Source: Thiolinea disciformis DSM 14473 | GTDB taxonomy: Bacteria; Pseudomonadota; Gammaproteobacteria; Thiotrichales; Thiotrichaceae | DNA length: 64,000 bases | Direction of reading: 5' to 3' | Assembly: GCF_000371925.1 (NCBI RefSeq) | Contig: NZ_AQVE01000009.1 | Location: forward strand, 1-64,000 | Program-made: the position numbers and the translations under genes | Notes under the pieces: model-generated | What the model saw: only the letters and a program-made list of their open reading frames with translations | Told to the model about the DNA's origin: nothing | Databases searched by the model: none | In this document: one piece after another, positions 47,517-57,325 of the stretch | Position numbering within the stretch: position 1 is the stretch's first letter | How the letters are laid out: each line of letters begins with the position of its first letter

Positions 47517-48875
47517 GTGACAGAAACTCAACCAATACAAGACACTGAACATCAAGCAACCCCACAAGCGCCTGCGCGTGATCCTTCTGTAATTCTGCCC
47601 GGGGATTTATCGCACAAGCTCAAAGCTATTCGTGATAAAGCGGATATGAATGTTGAACAAGCCGCTAGTGAAATGCGCTTGTCATCAGCCATTGTTAATG
47701 CTTTAGAAGCGGAAAACTTTAAAGACCTACCCGATCCGCCTTATGTACGTGGCTATTTGCGTAGCTACGCGCGCTTAGATGGCAGCGATCCTCAGGATTT
47801 AATTCGTACTTACGAAGTATTGCGTGTTGGTGCTGCGGAAGCAGGCAAGCCCATTAAATCTGCGATTCGCAACACACCTACTATCACCAATACCTCGTCC
47901 CTAGCTTCAAAAGACCCTAAACAACGTGATAAACGTGTTTATTTAGGCTCAGGCAATGGCTTGCGCTTATTTGGCTTGGTATTGGTCGTGGCTTTATTTG
48001 CCATGTTGTCTATGGTTCCTAGCGTTGCAGACTGGGTAAAAAATACTTGGGCAAGTTTTTCAGAAAAGGCCACACTCAAGCACCCAACAGCTTCTATGGC
48101 TAAGACGGACCTGCCCGCACCACTACCCAGCAGTAGTACGACATCCAATAGTTCATCTGCCGATACGGCTAGCAATACCAGTACAGCGGACAGCACTGTA
48201 AGCACTAATGCGTCGGACACTAATACATCGCCTGCTACTACTGATGCCACTACAACTGCCGCAACTCCTAGTACCACTCCGCCAACTGACAGCACAACAG
48301 CCTCGGGTAACACGGCGACGGCCACTACACCAGAGGCGACTAGCTTGGCGATGAAAGATACTGGCAAACCCTCGGTTGAAGCAGGTGCTTTATCAACTGA
48401 CATTAAACCAGCCGATGTCAACACGCCAGCTACATCTGATACAAAACCAACAGAGCCTATTGCAATTAGCACACCGCCAAGCGATGCCACAGCAAGTACT
48501 ACAACTGCACCCAGTACAACGACTACTACGGCTACCGCTACTCCCCCAGCGACAACAACACCTCCGGCTAGTGCTGCGACAGACACTGCTAGTACTAAAA
48601 CACCTGCCCCTGCGACGCGCCAGCAACCCATTGATGGGCCGGTTGTCGTGCGGATGGAGTTTTTAAATGATGCTTGGTTACAAGTACGTGATGGTCGCAA
48701 TAAAATTATTTTTGAAGCTTTGAATACCGCCAATACTTGGAAGGAATTTAAAACCGGCACGCCCCTAAGCTTTAAGATTGGTAATGCTGAAGGTGTACGA
48801 ATTTACTTCAATGGTCAGGCCTATAATCTCGCTCCTCATATTAAAGGCAGTGTGGCTCGTTTTACGATTAATTAA
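47517..48875 (+). CDS. rodZ: RodZ-like cytoskeletal/HTH membrane protein
   Basis: About 452 residues. A cytoplasmic HTH_25 domain (~25-105, LSHKLKAIRDKADMNVEQAA) is the MreB-binding region in RodZ. One transmembrane helix follows (~145-165, LRLFGLVLVVALFAMLSM), then a long Thr/Ser/Ala-rich periplasmic linker (~185-365), and a C-terminal DUF4115 beta domain (VVRMEFLNDAWLQVRDGRN to the end). The GTG at 47517 follows GGAG at good spacing; an ATG at 47505 has none. The linker DNA is low-complexity, built on ACT/AGC/GCT triplets. The protein is expected to maintain rod shape. Confidence 0.9.
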   Translation: MTETQPIQDTEHQATPQAPARDPSVILPGDLSHKLKAIRDKADMNVEQAASEMRLSSAIVNALEAENFKDLPDPPYVRGYLRSYARLDGSDPQDLIRTYEVLRVGAAEAGKPIKSAIRNTPTITNTSSLASKDPKQRDKRVYLGSGNGLRLFGLVLVVALFAMLSMVPSVADWVKNTWASFSEKATLKHPTASMAKTDLPAPLPSSSTTSNSSSADTASNTSTADSTVSTNASDTNTSPATTDATTTAATPSTTPPTDSTTASGNTATATTPEATSLAMKDTGKPSVEAGALSTDIKPADVNTPATSDTKPTEPIAISTPPSDATASTTTAPSTTTTTATATPPATTTPPASAATDTASTKTPAPATRQQPIDGPVVVRMEFLNDAWLQVRDGRNKIIFEALNTANTWKEFKTGTPLSFKIGNAEGVRIYFNGQAYNLAPHIKGSVARFTIN

Positions 48876-48913
48876 TTCAACTAATAAACAGCAGAGTAGC
48901 AAAGGGCTAATGC

Positions 48914-49534
48914 ATGATTGAGTACAAAAGTGACGAAGAAAAAGCCGAAGATGTCAAAGCATGGTGGCGTGAATATGGCTCCTCCGTAATTGCCGCCATC
49001 ATATTAGCGATTGTGGGTTTATTCGGCTGGGAGTATTGGCAGAAGCATCAGGTACAAACCACGGAAGCCGCTGCACTGGAATATCAAAAACTCCTTAAAA
49101 CAACCGATAAAACCCAATCTGACAAACTAGTGTCAGAGTTGCAAGCTAGTTATGCGAAAACACCTTATGCAGCCTTGGCCTCCTTAGAAGCCGCGAAAGT
49201 TGCGGCGGAACAGGGTGATTTAGAGGCGGCTGCCAAAGCTTTGCGCTGGGTGATGGATAACGGTAAAGACCCCGATTTAAAGCTAGTGACTACCTTACGC
49301 TTAGCTCGGGTGTTACTGGATCAAAATAAGCAGGATGAAGCTTTAAAATTGGTGGATAGTGTTAGCTCAACGGCGTATGAGTCCCTTAAGCAAGAGCTAA
49401 AGGGTGATATTTTTGTTACCAAGAACCAGCTCAATGAAGCGCGTGAAGCTTATAAAAAAGCCATTGCTGCTAATCAAGCGGGCGGTAATGAACTGATTCA
49501 GCTAAAACTGGATAATTTAGGCCAAGGAGCTTAA
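48914..49534 (+). CDS. yfgM: YfgM family membrane-anchored TPR-like protein
   Basis: 206 residues with a short cytoplasmic N-terminus, one transmembrane helix (~21-42, SSVIAAIILAIVGLFGWEYW) and a periplasmic TPR_21 domain. YfgM associates with PpiD and the Sec translocon and helps periplasmic protein folding. In E. coli hisS precedes and bamB follows; here rodZ is directly upstream and der follows after 257 bp. Confidence 0.93.
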   Translation: MIEYKSDEEKAEDVKAWWREYGSSVIAAIILAIVGLFGWEYWQKHQVQTTEAAALEYQKLLKTTDKTQSDKLVSELQASYAKTPYAALASLEAAKVAAEQGDLEAAAKALRWVMDNGKDPDLKLVTTLRLARVLLDQNKQDEALKLVDSVSSTAYESLKQELKGDIFVTKNQLNEAREAYKKAIAANQAGGNELIQLKLDNLGQGA

Positions 49535-49791
49535 GCATTTCCTGAGATACTGCTGCTCTAGCGGAGCGTTAATGCCAGCTTTATTCAATAAGTAAACTAG
49601 AGCAGGTCTGGAAACTGATCCACAAACGAGCAACTTATCTTAGACAATAGAGGATTTAGCGCGCCGTGAACCTACTGCGCCTACTTTGCAAGGCAATTAT
49701 TCGGTTACACGGTAGCACCTGTGAATTTTAACCAAGTCATTTATACTTTTGGCAAAAGCGGCGTGCTAGCTGCCTACCAATTAGCATCATT

Positions 49792-51219
49792 ATGAAACCA
49801 GTATTAGCCTTGATAGGCCGCCCCAATGTGGGCAAATCGACATTGTTTAATCGACTCACCCGCTCGCGCGATGCCTTAGTCGCAGACTTTCCCGGGCTTA
49901 CGCGCGACCGCCAATACGGTACAGGCGAATTATTTGAGCGCGAATATTTAGTGGTCGATACGGGTGGCCTAAGCGAACAAAAAGAAGGTATTGACCAGCA
50001 AATGGCTAAGCAAACCTTAGCTGCCATTGACGAGGCTGACGGTTTATTATTCTTGGTCGATGGGCGTGAAGGCTTAAATGCTGGTGATGAAGCCATCGCT
50101 AAAGACTTGCGCCAAACGGGTAAGCCTGTCTTTTTATTAATCAATAAAATTGACGGCGTCGATGCGGATCAAGTCGCAGGCGAATTTTATGGCTTAGGTT
50201 TTACTGAAGTTCATAAAATCGCCGCTGCTCAAAATCGCGGTATTACGGCGATGATGGAAGCTGTACTGGAGCATTTTCCGACCGATGTACCGGAACCAGA
50301 AACTGAGCTTAGTGAAACGGATGAAACAGCCGAGCCAGAAGAAGATTCTCGGATTCGTATTGCTATAGTAGGTCGCCCGAATGTGGGAAAATCTACTTTA
50401 GTTAATCGTATTTTAGGCGAAGAACGTGTTATTGCCTTTGATGAACCAGGGACAACACGCGATAGTATTTTCATTCCTTTCGAACGTGAAGATGGCCGCC
50501 AATACACACTGATTGATACGGCAGGTGTACGGCGCCGTAGTCGTGTGAATGAAACGATTGAAAAATTTAGTGTTATTAAAACGCTGGAAGCTATTCGTGC
50601 CGCCCATGTTGTTGTGATGGTATTGGATGCCCACGATGTGATTGCGGATCAAGATGCCCACTTACTTGGCTTGATTTTAGACGAAGGTAAGGGCTTAGTC
50701 TTAGCCATCAATAAATGGGATGGCCTAGAAAATGATGAGCGCGATTATATTAAGCATCAACTTTCTCTAAAACTCACTTTTTTAGATTTTGCTGAACGCC
50801 ATTTTATTTCTGCTTTACATGGCTCTGGTGTGGGTAATCTATACAAATCGATTCATGAAGCCTATGAGTCGTCTATGTTAAAAGTACCGACCTCACGTCT
50901 AACACGTATTATGGAAACAGCGGTTAGTATGCATCAACCGCCTATGTCCGCAGGTCGACGTATCAAATTACGTTTTGCGCATCAAGGTGGTAGCAATCCT
51001 TTTGTAGTGGTTATTCATGGTAACCAAACAGAAAAGATTCCGGTTGCCTATAAACGCTACTTAATTAACTATTTCCAGAAAACATTAAAAATTAAAGGTG
51101 CGCAGATTAAATTAGAATTTAAAACGGGTGATAATCCTTTTGAGGGTAAGCGTAATACCTTAACGCCGCGACAACAACATAAACGCAAACGCTTAATGAA
51201 TTTCACCAAAAAGAAATAA
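49792..51219 (+). CDS. der: Ribosome-assembly GTPase Der (EngA)
   Basis: 475 residues with two tandem GTPase domains, each starting with GRPNVGKST (G1 at ~8-16 and ~193-201), G3 DTGG and DTAG motifs, NKID and NKWD G4 motifs, and a C-terminal KH-like domain. Der is essential for 50S subunit maturation. The gap before it contains no gene (257 bp). A shallow basic tail ([16 protein letters not shown]) ends the protein. Confidence 0.97.
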   Translation: MKPVLALIGRPNVGKSTLFNRLTRSRDALVADFPGLTRDRQYGTGELFEREYLVVDTGGLSEQKEGIDQQMAKQTLAAIDEADGLLFLVDGREGLNAGDEAIAKDLRQTGKPVFLLINKIDGVDADQVAGEFYGLGFTEVHKIAAAQNRGITAMMEAVLEHFPTDVPEPETELSETDETAEPEEDSRIRIAIVGRPNVGKSTLVNRILGEERVIAFDEPGTTRDSIFIPFEREDGRQYTLIDTAGVRRRSRVNETIEKFSVIKTLEAIRAAHVVVMVLDAHDVIADQDAHLLGLILDEGKGLVLAINKWDGLENDERDYIKHQLSLKLTFLDFAERHFISALHGSGVGNLYKSIHEAYESSMLKVPTSRLTRIMETAVSMHQPPMSAGRRIKLRFAHQGGSNPFVVVIHGNQTEKIPVAYKRYLINYFQKTLKIKGAQIKLEFKTGDNPFEGKRNTLTPRQQHKRKRLMNFTKKK

Positions 51220-51329
51220 AATTACTCTATCATATCGACTCGCTTAGTAGCAGTCGAAGCCAAGCAAACAACCACTTATTGTAGCAGTGGCGTCCAGAAT
51301 ATAACGTTAAACTAGGACTTGAGGGCTTC

Positions 51330-53369
51330 GTGGAATCGAATATTAATTTATTACAAGGTATTTTATTACTGCTGGTTATGTCAGTGACCGCAGTCATTCT
51401 GTTTCGCTCTTTTAAATTACCGCCTATTCTAGGTTATTTATTAGTGGGCGCTCTCACCAGTAGCAACGCATTGGGCTGGCTACCCGAAAATCACTCAATA
51501 GATTTTATGGCGGAAGTTGGCGTAGTTTTTCTTTTATTTGCTATTGGACTAGAATTCTCTTTTAAACAATTTCTTGCAATGCGTAATACTATTTTAGGAT
51601 TAGGCAGCCTGCAAATGCTAGTGTCAACACTAACTGGCTTTTTATTATTAAAGTTCTTTAATATTAGTTGGCAAGGCGCAGTCATCGCAGCGGGTGCTAT
51701 GGCGCTCTCATCCACTGCTATTGTTGTCAAACAATTAACTGATCAAGGCGAATTACAAGCTCGCCATGGCCAATTGGCCCTTGGTGTCCTCTTATTCCAA
51801 GATATTGCTGTCGTGCCCTTCTTAATCGCTATTCCTTTGCTCAGTGGAAATAGCGGGGAAGATATGAACCTATTAGTCATGTTGCTACAAGGCTTGGTCA
51901 GTATTCTTGGGCTCATGCTTACCGTCTGGCTATCGAATTACTTGTTGCGCCCCCTATTTAAATACATTGCTGAAACAGAATCGGTCGAACTTTTTAATAT
52001 CACGGTTTTATTAGTCGCTTTAACCTCTGCTTGGATAACGGAAGCGCTTGGTCTATCGCTCGCCTTAGGGGCATTTGTTGCAGGGATGTTTTTAAGTGAA
52101 ACTGAATATAAGCATCAAATTGAAAGTGAAATTCGTCCCTTTCGCGATATTTTGATGGGTCTATTTTTTATCATTGTTGGCTCTAAAATTGATTTAGCCG
52201 TCATTCCTCAATTATGGTGGCCTATTTTATTATTAGTTCTTAGCATGACTATTGTTAAAGCGACGTTAATTGCTGGCTTGACCCGTTTATTTACGGGTGA
52301 ATTAGCTTCTTCAACCCGTACTGGCCTAGTGTTAGCGCAAGGCGGTGAATTTGGTTTTGCTTTATTAGCCTTGGCTTTAAGCAATCAATTACTGGATGAA
52401 TCAGAAGTGCAAGCTGCTTTGGCCGCGGTTGTCATTAGCATGGCTTTAGCACCCTTTATTATTCGCTATAATGATAAACTGACTCGCAAATTAGTTGGTG
52501 CGCAATATTTAAAACAGCGTTATAAAGAAGCTCATACCTTCAGTCTCGAAGTTAAAGAAATCGAAAACCATGTGATTATCTGCGGCTACCGTCGAGTAGG
52601 ACAAGTGCTAGCCCGCCTTTTACAAGAACAGAATATTCCCTATATCGGTTTAGAACTAGATCCTAGTATTGTGAGTGCAGCTTGGGATGCAGGCGATAAG
52701 GTTTATTATGCGGACGCAACACGCCCCGAAATTTTAATTGCCGCCGGTTTATATCGTGCACGTATGGTTGTTGTTACCGTCGTTGACCCTGAAATAGCAA
52801 AGCGTATTACCGAGGCTGCTCGTAAAAAACAAAAATCTGTACCCATCTTAGTTCGGATCCGTGAAGAACAAGCCATGCAGCCTTTAATGGATGCGGGAGC
52901 AACCGAAGTTTTACCAGAAGCGATTGCAGCTAGCGTCATGGTAACGCGCCGTGTCTTGGAAAGTCTTGATTTACCGAATAATGAAATCACAGAAGTGGTA
53001 GATCGTTTACGTGCTGATGGTTATCGTTCTTTAAAAAGCTTTTTCCATGGCCAAGAGTTTAATGCACCACGCCGCCGCACGGAGACCTTTTTACATACAG
53101 TGACCATCCAAGAAAAAGATAAGGCTGTTGGCTTAATGATTAGCGATCTTAGGCTTGAGGAGTTGAATATCCGTTTGAAATCTTTGCGCCGTGGCGACAT
53201 TCGCGGCGATAACCCTGAACCCAATATGCTTATTAAAGCCGGTGATATCTTGGTCTTAGAACGCACCACCAACCAGTTTCAAGACATTGAAAAGCGCCTA
53301 CACGGTGATGCAAAAGAAAAAGACAGTTCGGCTGAAAAAAGCGCTAAAATTCAGCCCTCACAAAGCTAG
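51330..53369 (+). CDS. CPA2-family monovalent cation:proton antiporter with RCK domain
   Basis: 679 residues: about 12 membrane segments (~1-385) with the family's LPPILGYLLVGALTS start and LALALGAF-like core. A TrkA_N/RCK domain follows (~412-530, HVIICGYRRVGQVLARLL) and then a TrkA_C domain (~575-660). KefB/KefC-type systems exchange K+ for H+ and are gated by nucleotide and glutathione adducts; RosB/YbaL are close relatives. The start is GTG 51330. A KtrA/KtrB uptake pair elsewhere in the window gives the opposite flux. Confidence 0.85.
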   Translation: MESNINLLQGILLLLVMSVTAVILFRSFKLPPILGYLLVGALTSSNALGWLPENHSIDFMAEVGVVFLLFAIGLEFSFKQFLAMRNTILGLGSLQMLVSTLTGFLLLKFFNISWQGAVIAAGAMALSSTAIVVKQLTDQGELQARHGQLALGVLLFQDIAVVPFLIAIPLLSGNSGEDMNLLVMLLQGLVSILGLMLTVWLSNYLLRPLFKYIAETESVELFNITVLLVALTSAWITEALGLSLALGAFVAGMFLSETEYKHQIESEIRPFRDILMGLFFIIVGSKIDLAVIPQLWWPILLLVLSMTIVKATLIAGLTRLFTGELASSTRTGLVLAQGGEFGFALLALALSNQLLDESEVQAALAAVVISMALAPFIIRYNDKLTRKLVGAQYLKQRYKEAHTFSLEVKEIENHVIICGYRRVGQVLARLLQEQNIPYIGLELDPSIVSAAWDAGDKVYYADATRPEILIAAGLYRARMVVVTVVDPEIAKRITEAARKKQKSVPILVRIREEQAMQPLMDAGATEVLPEAIAASVMVTRRVLESLDLPNNEITEVVDRLRADGYRSLKSFFHGQEFNAPRRRTETFLHTVTIQEKDKAVGLMISDLRLEELNIRLKSLRRGDIRGDNPEPNMLIKAGDILVLERTTNQFQDIEKRLHGDAKEKDSSAEKSAKIQPSQS

Positions 53370-53388
53370 GCTCTATTGATCAGGACTT

Positions 53389-53889
53389 ATGATGACCATA
53401 CGTTACCACTACTTAATTTTATTTCTCTTCTCCTTAGCCATGATGGGTGCGGCACTCTATTTTCAACATATACAAGGCCTTGAACCCTGCCCCTTGTGTA
53501 TTTTCCAACGCTTTGCTGTGATTGGCATTGGCTTGGTGGCATTGGCTGGCTTTATTCACAATCCTAGACTGATTGGGCAAAGAATTTATGGGGTTTTATT
53601 ATTTTTGTCAGCATTATGGGGCGTAGTGGTGGCTGGCCGCCATGTCTGGTTGCAGCATTTACCCAAAGATCAAGTGCCTGCTTGTGGTCCTGGCTTAGAT
53701 TATTGGTTAGAAACCCTACCGCTCAGCTCGGTCATTAACAATGTCTTTAAGGGTAGTGGTGAATGTGCCGAAGTAGATTGGCGCTTTATGGGCTTTAGTA
53801 TGCCAGAGCTTACCTTACCATTGTTTATTTTATTAGCAACTTATGCAATTTGGCTATTTTTTAAGGCCAAAAATCTTTCTACTGATTAA
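53389..53889 (+). CDS. dsbB: Disulfide bond formation protein DsbB
   Basis: 166 residues with four transmembrane helices. The first periplasmic loop carries the CPLC active-site pair (EPCPLCIFQR, ~33-36). The second loop carries the other pair, Cys in PACGPGLDYW and Cys in GECAEVDW. DsbB reoxidises DsbA and passes electrons to ubiquinone. It follows the antiporter by 19 bp and may be co-transcribed with it. Confidence 0.93.
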   Translation: MMTIRYHYLILFLFSLAMMGAALYFQHIQGLEPCPLCIFQRFAVIGIGLVALAGFIHNPRLIGQRIYGVLLFLSALWGVVVAGRHVWLQHLPKDQVPACGPGLDYWLETLPLSSVINNVFKGSGECAEVDWRFMGFSMPELTLPLFILLATYAIWLFFKAKNLSTD

Positions 53890-53986
53890 ATTTCATAGCA
53901 TATAAGCCCTCTCTAGCACGGACATAAATTAGTAAATTCTATTAAACTTTCCATTTGTCCGTGCATCACTTACGCTCGTCTTGCTA

Positions 53987-54017
53987 TTGACGAAGAATTT
54001 ATCGTCTGTGGTATTCT
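53987..54017 (+). promoter_or_regulatory. Candidate sigma-70 promoter upstream of fis
   Basis: TTGACG is separated by 19 bases from TATTCT. Both hexamers match consensus well but the spacer is two bases longer than optimal. It would start a ~380-nt leader. Confidence 0.4.
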
Positions 54018-54195
54018 TTTATGCAGGTTATGCGTTAGAGAAGAAAATTCCGCTTATTTTCGGTGTTTTAATATCAAGCAAACCTGCGGTTGGCTGACAA
54101 ACTGTTAAACAGAAAATGGTGGAACAATGGGCATTCAGCGCCTAAGGTTAATGCAACTGGGCGAAATAAAATTTGTCTAAATTGCTGGCCATCGT

Positions 54196-54214
54196 TGTAA
54201 CAAGATTTGTCACA
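54196..54214. promoter_or_regulatory. Imperfect palindrome in the fis leader
   Basis: TGTAACAAGATTTGTCACA is an imperfect inverted repeat (TGTnACA and TTGTnACA arms). Related ATTTGTC/GACAAAT words occur at 54171 and within GACAAATTGTC (54333-54343). These could be protein-binding sites for autoregulation or another factor. No function can be shown. Confidence 0.3.
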
Positions 54215-54406
54215 GCCCCGGATGATTTTTCCGGCGTGGAGGCTGGCCTTCGGATAAGACCTTACAATATCAGATGGTATTTTGGACTGGATAACCGAAA
54301 AATCAAATTACAACAAATTTAGAGAGATTCACGACAAATTGTCCATACAAATGTGGTGCTAGTCGAACCGGCTTAGTGCTGCATGGGCTTAATATTAAAA
54401 GGTTAC

Positions 54407-54664
54407 ATGAAAATGAGTACACCAAATCGCGCCTTAGATCCCTCTTTATCAGAAACCGTTGAGCGCACGCTACAAGAATATTTAGACGCGCTTGGCGATC
54501 ATGATGCCACTAATATCCATCGTTTAGTGATGGATGAAGTAGAAAAACCTATGCTGGATGTCATGATGAAATATACACATGGCAATCAATCTCGTGCTGC
54601 ACAATGTATGGGCATTAACCGTGCTACTTTACGTACTAAGCTGAAGCGCCACAACCTCCTCTAA
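54407..54664 (+). CDS. fis: Nucleoid protein Fis (DNA-binding regulator)
   Basis: About 85 residues: an N-terminal dimerisation region and a C-terminal helix-turn-helix (GNQSRAAQCMGINRATLRTKLKRHNLL) of the Fis family. It bends DNA and controls rRNA, tRNA and recombination sites. I chose ATG 54407, with AAAGG at good spacing; in-frame ATGs at 54383 and 54413 are alternatives. It is followed by a terminator and preceded by a long leader. NtrC-type HTH relatives are unlikely given the full small-protein length. Confidence 0.9.
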   Translation: MKMSTPNRALDPSLSETVERTLQEYLDALGDHDATNIHRLVMDEVEKPMLDVMMKYTHGNQSRAAQCMGINRATLRTKLKRHNLL

Positions 54665-54699
54665 TCCTAGTTTACTGACTGAACTAAGATTCCAACAAG

Positions 54700-54730
54700 A
54701 CCCCCAAAACATCAAGCGCTGGGGGTTTTT
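54700..54730 (+). terminator. Rho-independent terminator after fis
   Basis: A 7-bp stem (ACCCCCA/TGGGGGT) with a 13-base loop is followed by five T residues, 36 bp after the fis stop and just before the convergent pyrE end. Confidence 0.8.
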
Positions 54731-54741
54731 CATGCTAGTCG

Positions 54742-55392
54742 CTAATCCATAACACCATAATGGGCGCGATAATCTGCAATGGCTTTGATAAGCTTCTGGT
54801 CGCTCTGTTGTGCATGAACATGCTGGATGACTTCATTTAAACGCACGATACTAATAACCGGAATACTTAAATTTTTCTCGACTTCTTGCACTGCCGATAA
54901 ATCCCCTACCACGCCTTTTTCTTGGCGATCCAATGCTAAGGCAACACCGGCCACCTTGGCCCCTTGTTTAGTGACTAAAGCGGCTGCTTCACGCACAGCT
55001 GTCCCAGCCGTCATCACATCATCAATGATTAGGACTTTGCCTTGTAAAGCCGCCCCTACGATCACACCACCCTCACCATGATCTTTAGCCTCTTTGCGAT
55101 TGAAGGCATAAGGATAATCGCGCCCATGTTGCTCAGCTAAGGCAATTGCTACCGTAGACACTAAAGGAATACCTTTATACGCAGGGCCAAATAGCATGTC
55201 GAACTGAACACCCGAATCAATAATGGCTTGCGCATAGAACCGCCCTAATTGACTCAAGGCACTGCCAGTTTGAAATAAGCCAGCATTGAAAAAATAAGGA
55301 CTAACTCGCCCTGACTTTAAGGTGAACTCGCCAAAACGCAGCACATTAAGTTGAATAGCAAAATCAAGAAAAGCATGTTGATAGGGTTTCAT
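54742..55392 (-). CDS. pyrE: Orotate phosphoribosyltransferase
   Basis: 216 residues that join orotate and PRPP to form OMP in pyrimidine synthesis. The PRPP loop is [13 protein letters not shown] (~120-132), and GPAYKGIPL (~70) and [13 protein letters not shown] (~98-110) are conserved OPRTase segments. The start [18 protein letters not shown] fits the family. It is convergent with fis and 64 bp downstream of psd on the same strand. Confidence 0.96.
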   Translation of the reverse strand: MKPYQHAFLDFAIQLNVLRFGEFTLKSGRVSPYFFNAGLFQTGSALSQLGRFYAQAIIDSGVQFDMLFGPAYKGIPLVSTVAIALAEQHGRDYPYAFNRKEAKDHGEGGVIVGAALQGKVLIIDDVMTAGTAVREAAALVTKQGAKVAGVALALDRQEKGVVGDLSAVQEVEKNLSIPVISIVRLNEVIQHVHAQQSDQKLIKAIADYRAHYGVMD

Positions 55393-55456
55393 ACTTCATC
55401 GCCATAAAAATTCAAAAGTTTAAGCACACTCAATAGAGACTAGACATCAAAAGACA

Positions 55457-56326
55457 TCAAGCAAACTCAGCCAATAACTCACCTAAGCGCACTGGTATAT
55501 CCGGCGCACAGCCCTCAGACCATTGCAAGTTAGCTGACTCAAATAATAAAATGACCGTCGATCCCATATTAAAGCGCCCCATTTCTTGACCCTTCTCCAG
55601 TTTTATCTGATCATAAATGTCGCGCTTTATGGCATGACGATGGGGTGGCGTAATTAAACCAGCCCAGACCGTTTCAATCGCTGCCACATTCATAGCTCCC
55701 ACTAATACCATCGCCATTTTGCCAAATGCGGTATCAAATAAAGCAACTACCCGTTCATTTCGTGCAAAAACACGTGGGATAGCACGTGCGGTAAAACCCG
55801 CGACGCTAAATAATCGCCCTGGAATATAAATTTGCTCGCATAACCGCCCATCGTAAGGCATATGAATACGGTGATAATCACGGGGTGATAAATAAATAGT
55901 AGCAAACTGCCCGTTTATAAAAGGGGCAGCCGTTTCGACCAGCCCCCCCAATAATTCTTGAACCGTATAGTCTTGCCCTTTGGCCTGAATAATACGTCCC
56001 TGCGTAATTGCTCCACATTGGCTTATCGCACCATCCACGGGGCTAGCTATGTATTTTTCACCCTGAACAATAGGCCGAAGTCCCTTTTTTAAAGGTCGCG
56101 TAAAAAAAACATTAAAAGTTTCATAAGCTTGCGGATCGGGCTGTTCAGCTTCGGACAAATTCACCTGAAACGCTTTAGCGAAATGCCGAATCACCACGGG
56201 TACCCACTTTTTCGAGCGTACACGCGTGAGTTTAAACACGATACGCGATAAGAAATGATGCGGTAACACATAAAAAGGTAAAGATTTCACATAGTCAGCA
56301 AAACTGGCACGATTAAGCATAAGCAT
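55457..56326 (-). CDS. psd: Phosphatidylserine decarboxylase proenzyme
   Basis: 289 residues. It makes phosphatidylethanolamine from phosphatidylserine at the inner membrane. The precursor is cleaved between Gly255 and Ser256 in GRFNMGSTVILLF to form the pyruvoyl group; the Met before Gly-Ser replaces the more common Leu. The conserved YLSPRDYHRIHMP (~146) contains catalytic-site residues. The start can be Met1 or Met3. Confidence 0.95.
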   Translation of the reverse strand: MLMLNRASFADYVKSLPFYVLPHHFLSRIVFKLTRVRSKKWVPVVIRHFAKAFQVNLSEAEQPDPQAYETFNVFFTRPLKKGLRPIVQGEKYIASPVDGAISQCGAITQGRIIQAKGQDYTVQELLGGLVETAAPFINGQFATIYLSPRDYHRIHMPYDGRLCEQIYIPGRLFSVAGFTARAIPRVFARNERVVALFDTAFGKMAMVLVGAMNVAAIETVWAGLITPPHRHAIKRDIYDQIKLEKGQEMGRFNMGSTVILLFESANLQWSEGCAPDIPVRLGELLAEFA

Positions 56327-56392
56327 TTAAAATGACAAGATAAATGAGGGATGATACGTTAATTAACGCTAAGAATTAATAGGAATTGCACT

Positions 56393-57325
56393 GTGGCCTC
56401 AAATCCGCTCGTACTTTCTAGTCAAGAATTGATTACTATTCAAGACTTTATCCGTTGGGGAGCCAGTCGGTTTCGCGAAGCGGAATTAAATTTTTCACAT
56501 GGTATGGCCTCTGCACTGGATGAAGCTGCTTATTTAGTCTTGCACACGCTCCATTTGCCTGTCGACACACCCAGTTTATATTTTAATGCTCGCCTGACCA
56601 AATCAGAACAAAAGCAAGTAAGTGATGTTTTATGGCGGCGTGTTAATGAACGGAAACCGGCTGCTTATTTGACCAAAGAAGCGTGGTTTGCCGGACTACC
56701 CTTTTTTGTTGATGAGCGTGTATTAGTACCTCGCTCGCCGCTGGCTGAACTCATTGAAAAGCAGTTTTATCCATGGCTGGAACCGGAAAGTGTGCAAAAC
56801 ATCTTAGATCTATGTACGGGTAGCGGTTGCATTGGCATTGCTTGTGCCTATGCTTTTTCCGATGCAGAAGTAGATTTAAGCGATATTTCTGATCCTGCGT
56901 TACAAGTCGCCGCTATTAATATTGAGCGTCATAAATTAACCAAACATGTAAATATTATTCACTCCGACTTGTTCGAACAAATGCCAGCCAAACGTTATGA
57001 TCTCATCATCAGCAACCCACCTTATGTAGATGCTGACGATATTGCTGCCATGGGCGATGAATTCCGCCACGAGCCACAACTGGGTTTAGCCGCTGGCAAA
57101 GATGGTTTAGACATTGTACGGCGCATTTTGGCACAGGCACGCCATTATTTAAACGATGATGGTATTTTGATTGTGGAAGTAGGCAATAGCCAATATGCTT
57201 TGCAACAAGCCTATCCCAATATTCCTTTCCACTGGTTAGAGTTTGAGCGCGGTGGTGATGGCGTCTTCCTCTTAACTGCTGACCAATTAGATCGCCATCA
57301 AGCGCAACTTAAGCTTAAGGCTTAA
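56393..57325 (+). CDS. prmB: 50S ribosomal protein L3 N5-glutamine methyltransferase
   Basis: 310 residues of the PrmB/HemK type: an N-terminal helical domain and a class I methyltransferase with ILDLCTGSGCIGIACA (SAM site) and the NPPY catalytic motif (LIISNPPYVDADD). PrmB methylates a glutamine in ribosomal protein L3. PrmC is the close paralogue; the longer N-terminus (IQDFIRWGASRFREAEL) and VPRSPLAELI favour PrmB. The start is GTG 56393. Its end overlaps the convergent AI-2E gene by 4 bp. Confidence 0.9.
   Translation: MASNPLVLSSQELITIQDFIRWGASRFREAELNFSHGMASALDEAAYLVLHTLHLPVDTPSLYFNARLTKSEQKQVSDVLWRRVNERKPAAYLTKEAWFAGLPFFVDERVLVPRSPLAELIEKQFYPWLEPESVQNILDLCTGSGCIGIACAYAFSDAEVDLSDISDPALQVAAINIERHKLTKHVNIIHSDLFEQMPAKRYDLIISNPPYVDADDIAAMGDEFRHEPQLGLAAGKDGLDIVRRILAQARHYLNDDGILIVEVGNSQYALQQAYPNIPFHWLEFERGGDGVFLLTADQLDRHQAQLKLKA

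Larger units (their letters stand above)
53890..54406. other. Long untranslated region upstream of fis
   Basis: 517 bp with no open frame I trust. A promoter-like pair lies at 53987-54017, giving a leader near 380 nt. Within it GCAGGTT (~54023) can pair with AACCTGC (~54081). CTGTTAAACAG forms a small hairpin, a CCGGA/TCCGG stem occurs near 54220, and ATTTGTC recurs at 54171, 54205 and (reversed) 54333. No known riboswitch or small RNA is recognised. In many relatives fis follows dusB; here dusB is absent. Confidence 0.4.

Noticed and set aside
47939-48760. Long open frame on the strand opposite rodZ (273 codons)
   Set aside because: It is the mirror of the low-complexity Thr/Ser/Ala linker, reading as Val/Ala/Gly-rich sequence, with no independent evidence.
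53890-54406. 6S RNA, RNase P RNA, SRP RNA or tRNA in the fis leader
   Set aside because: None of the conserved sequences of these RNAs that I know could be matched in either strand.
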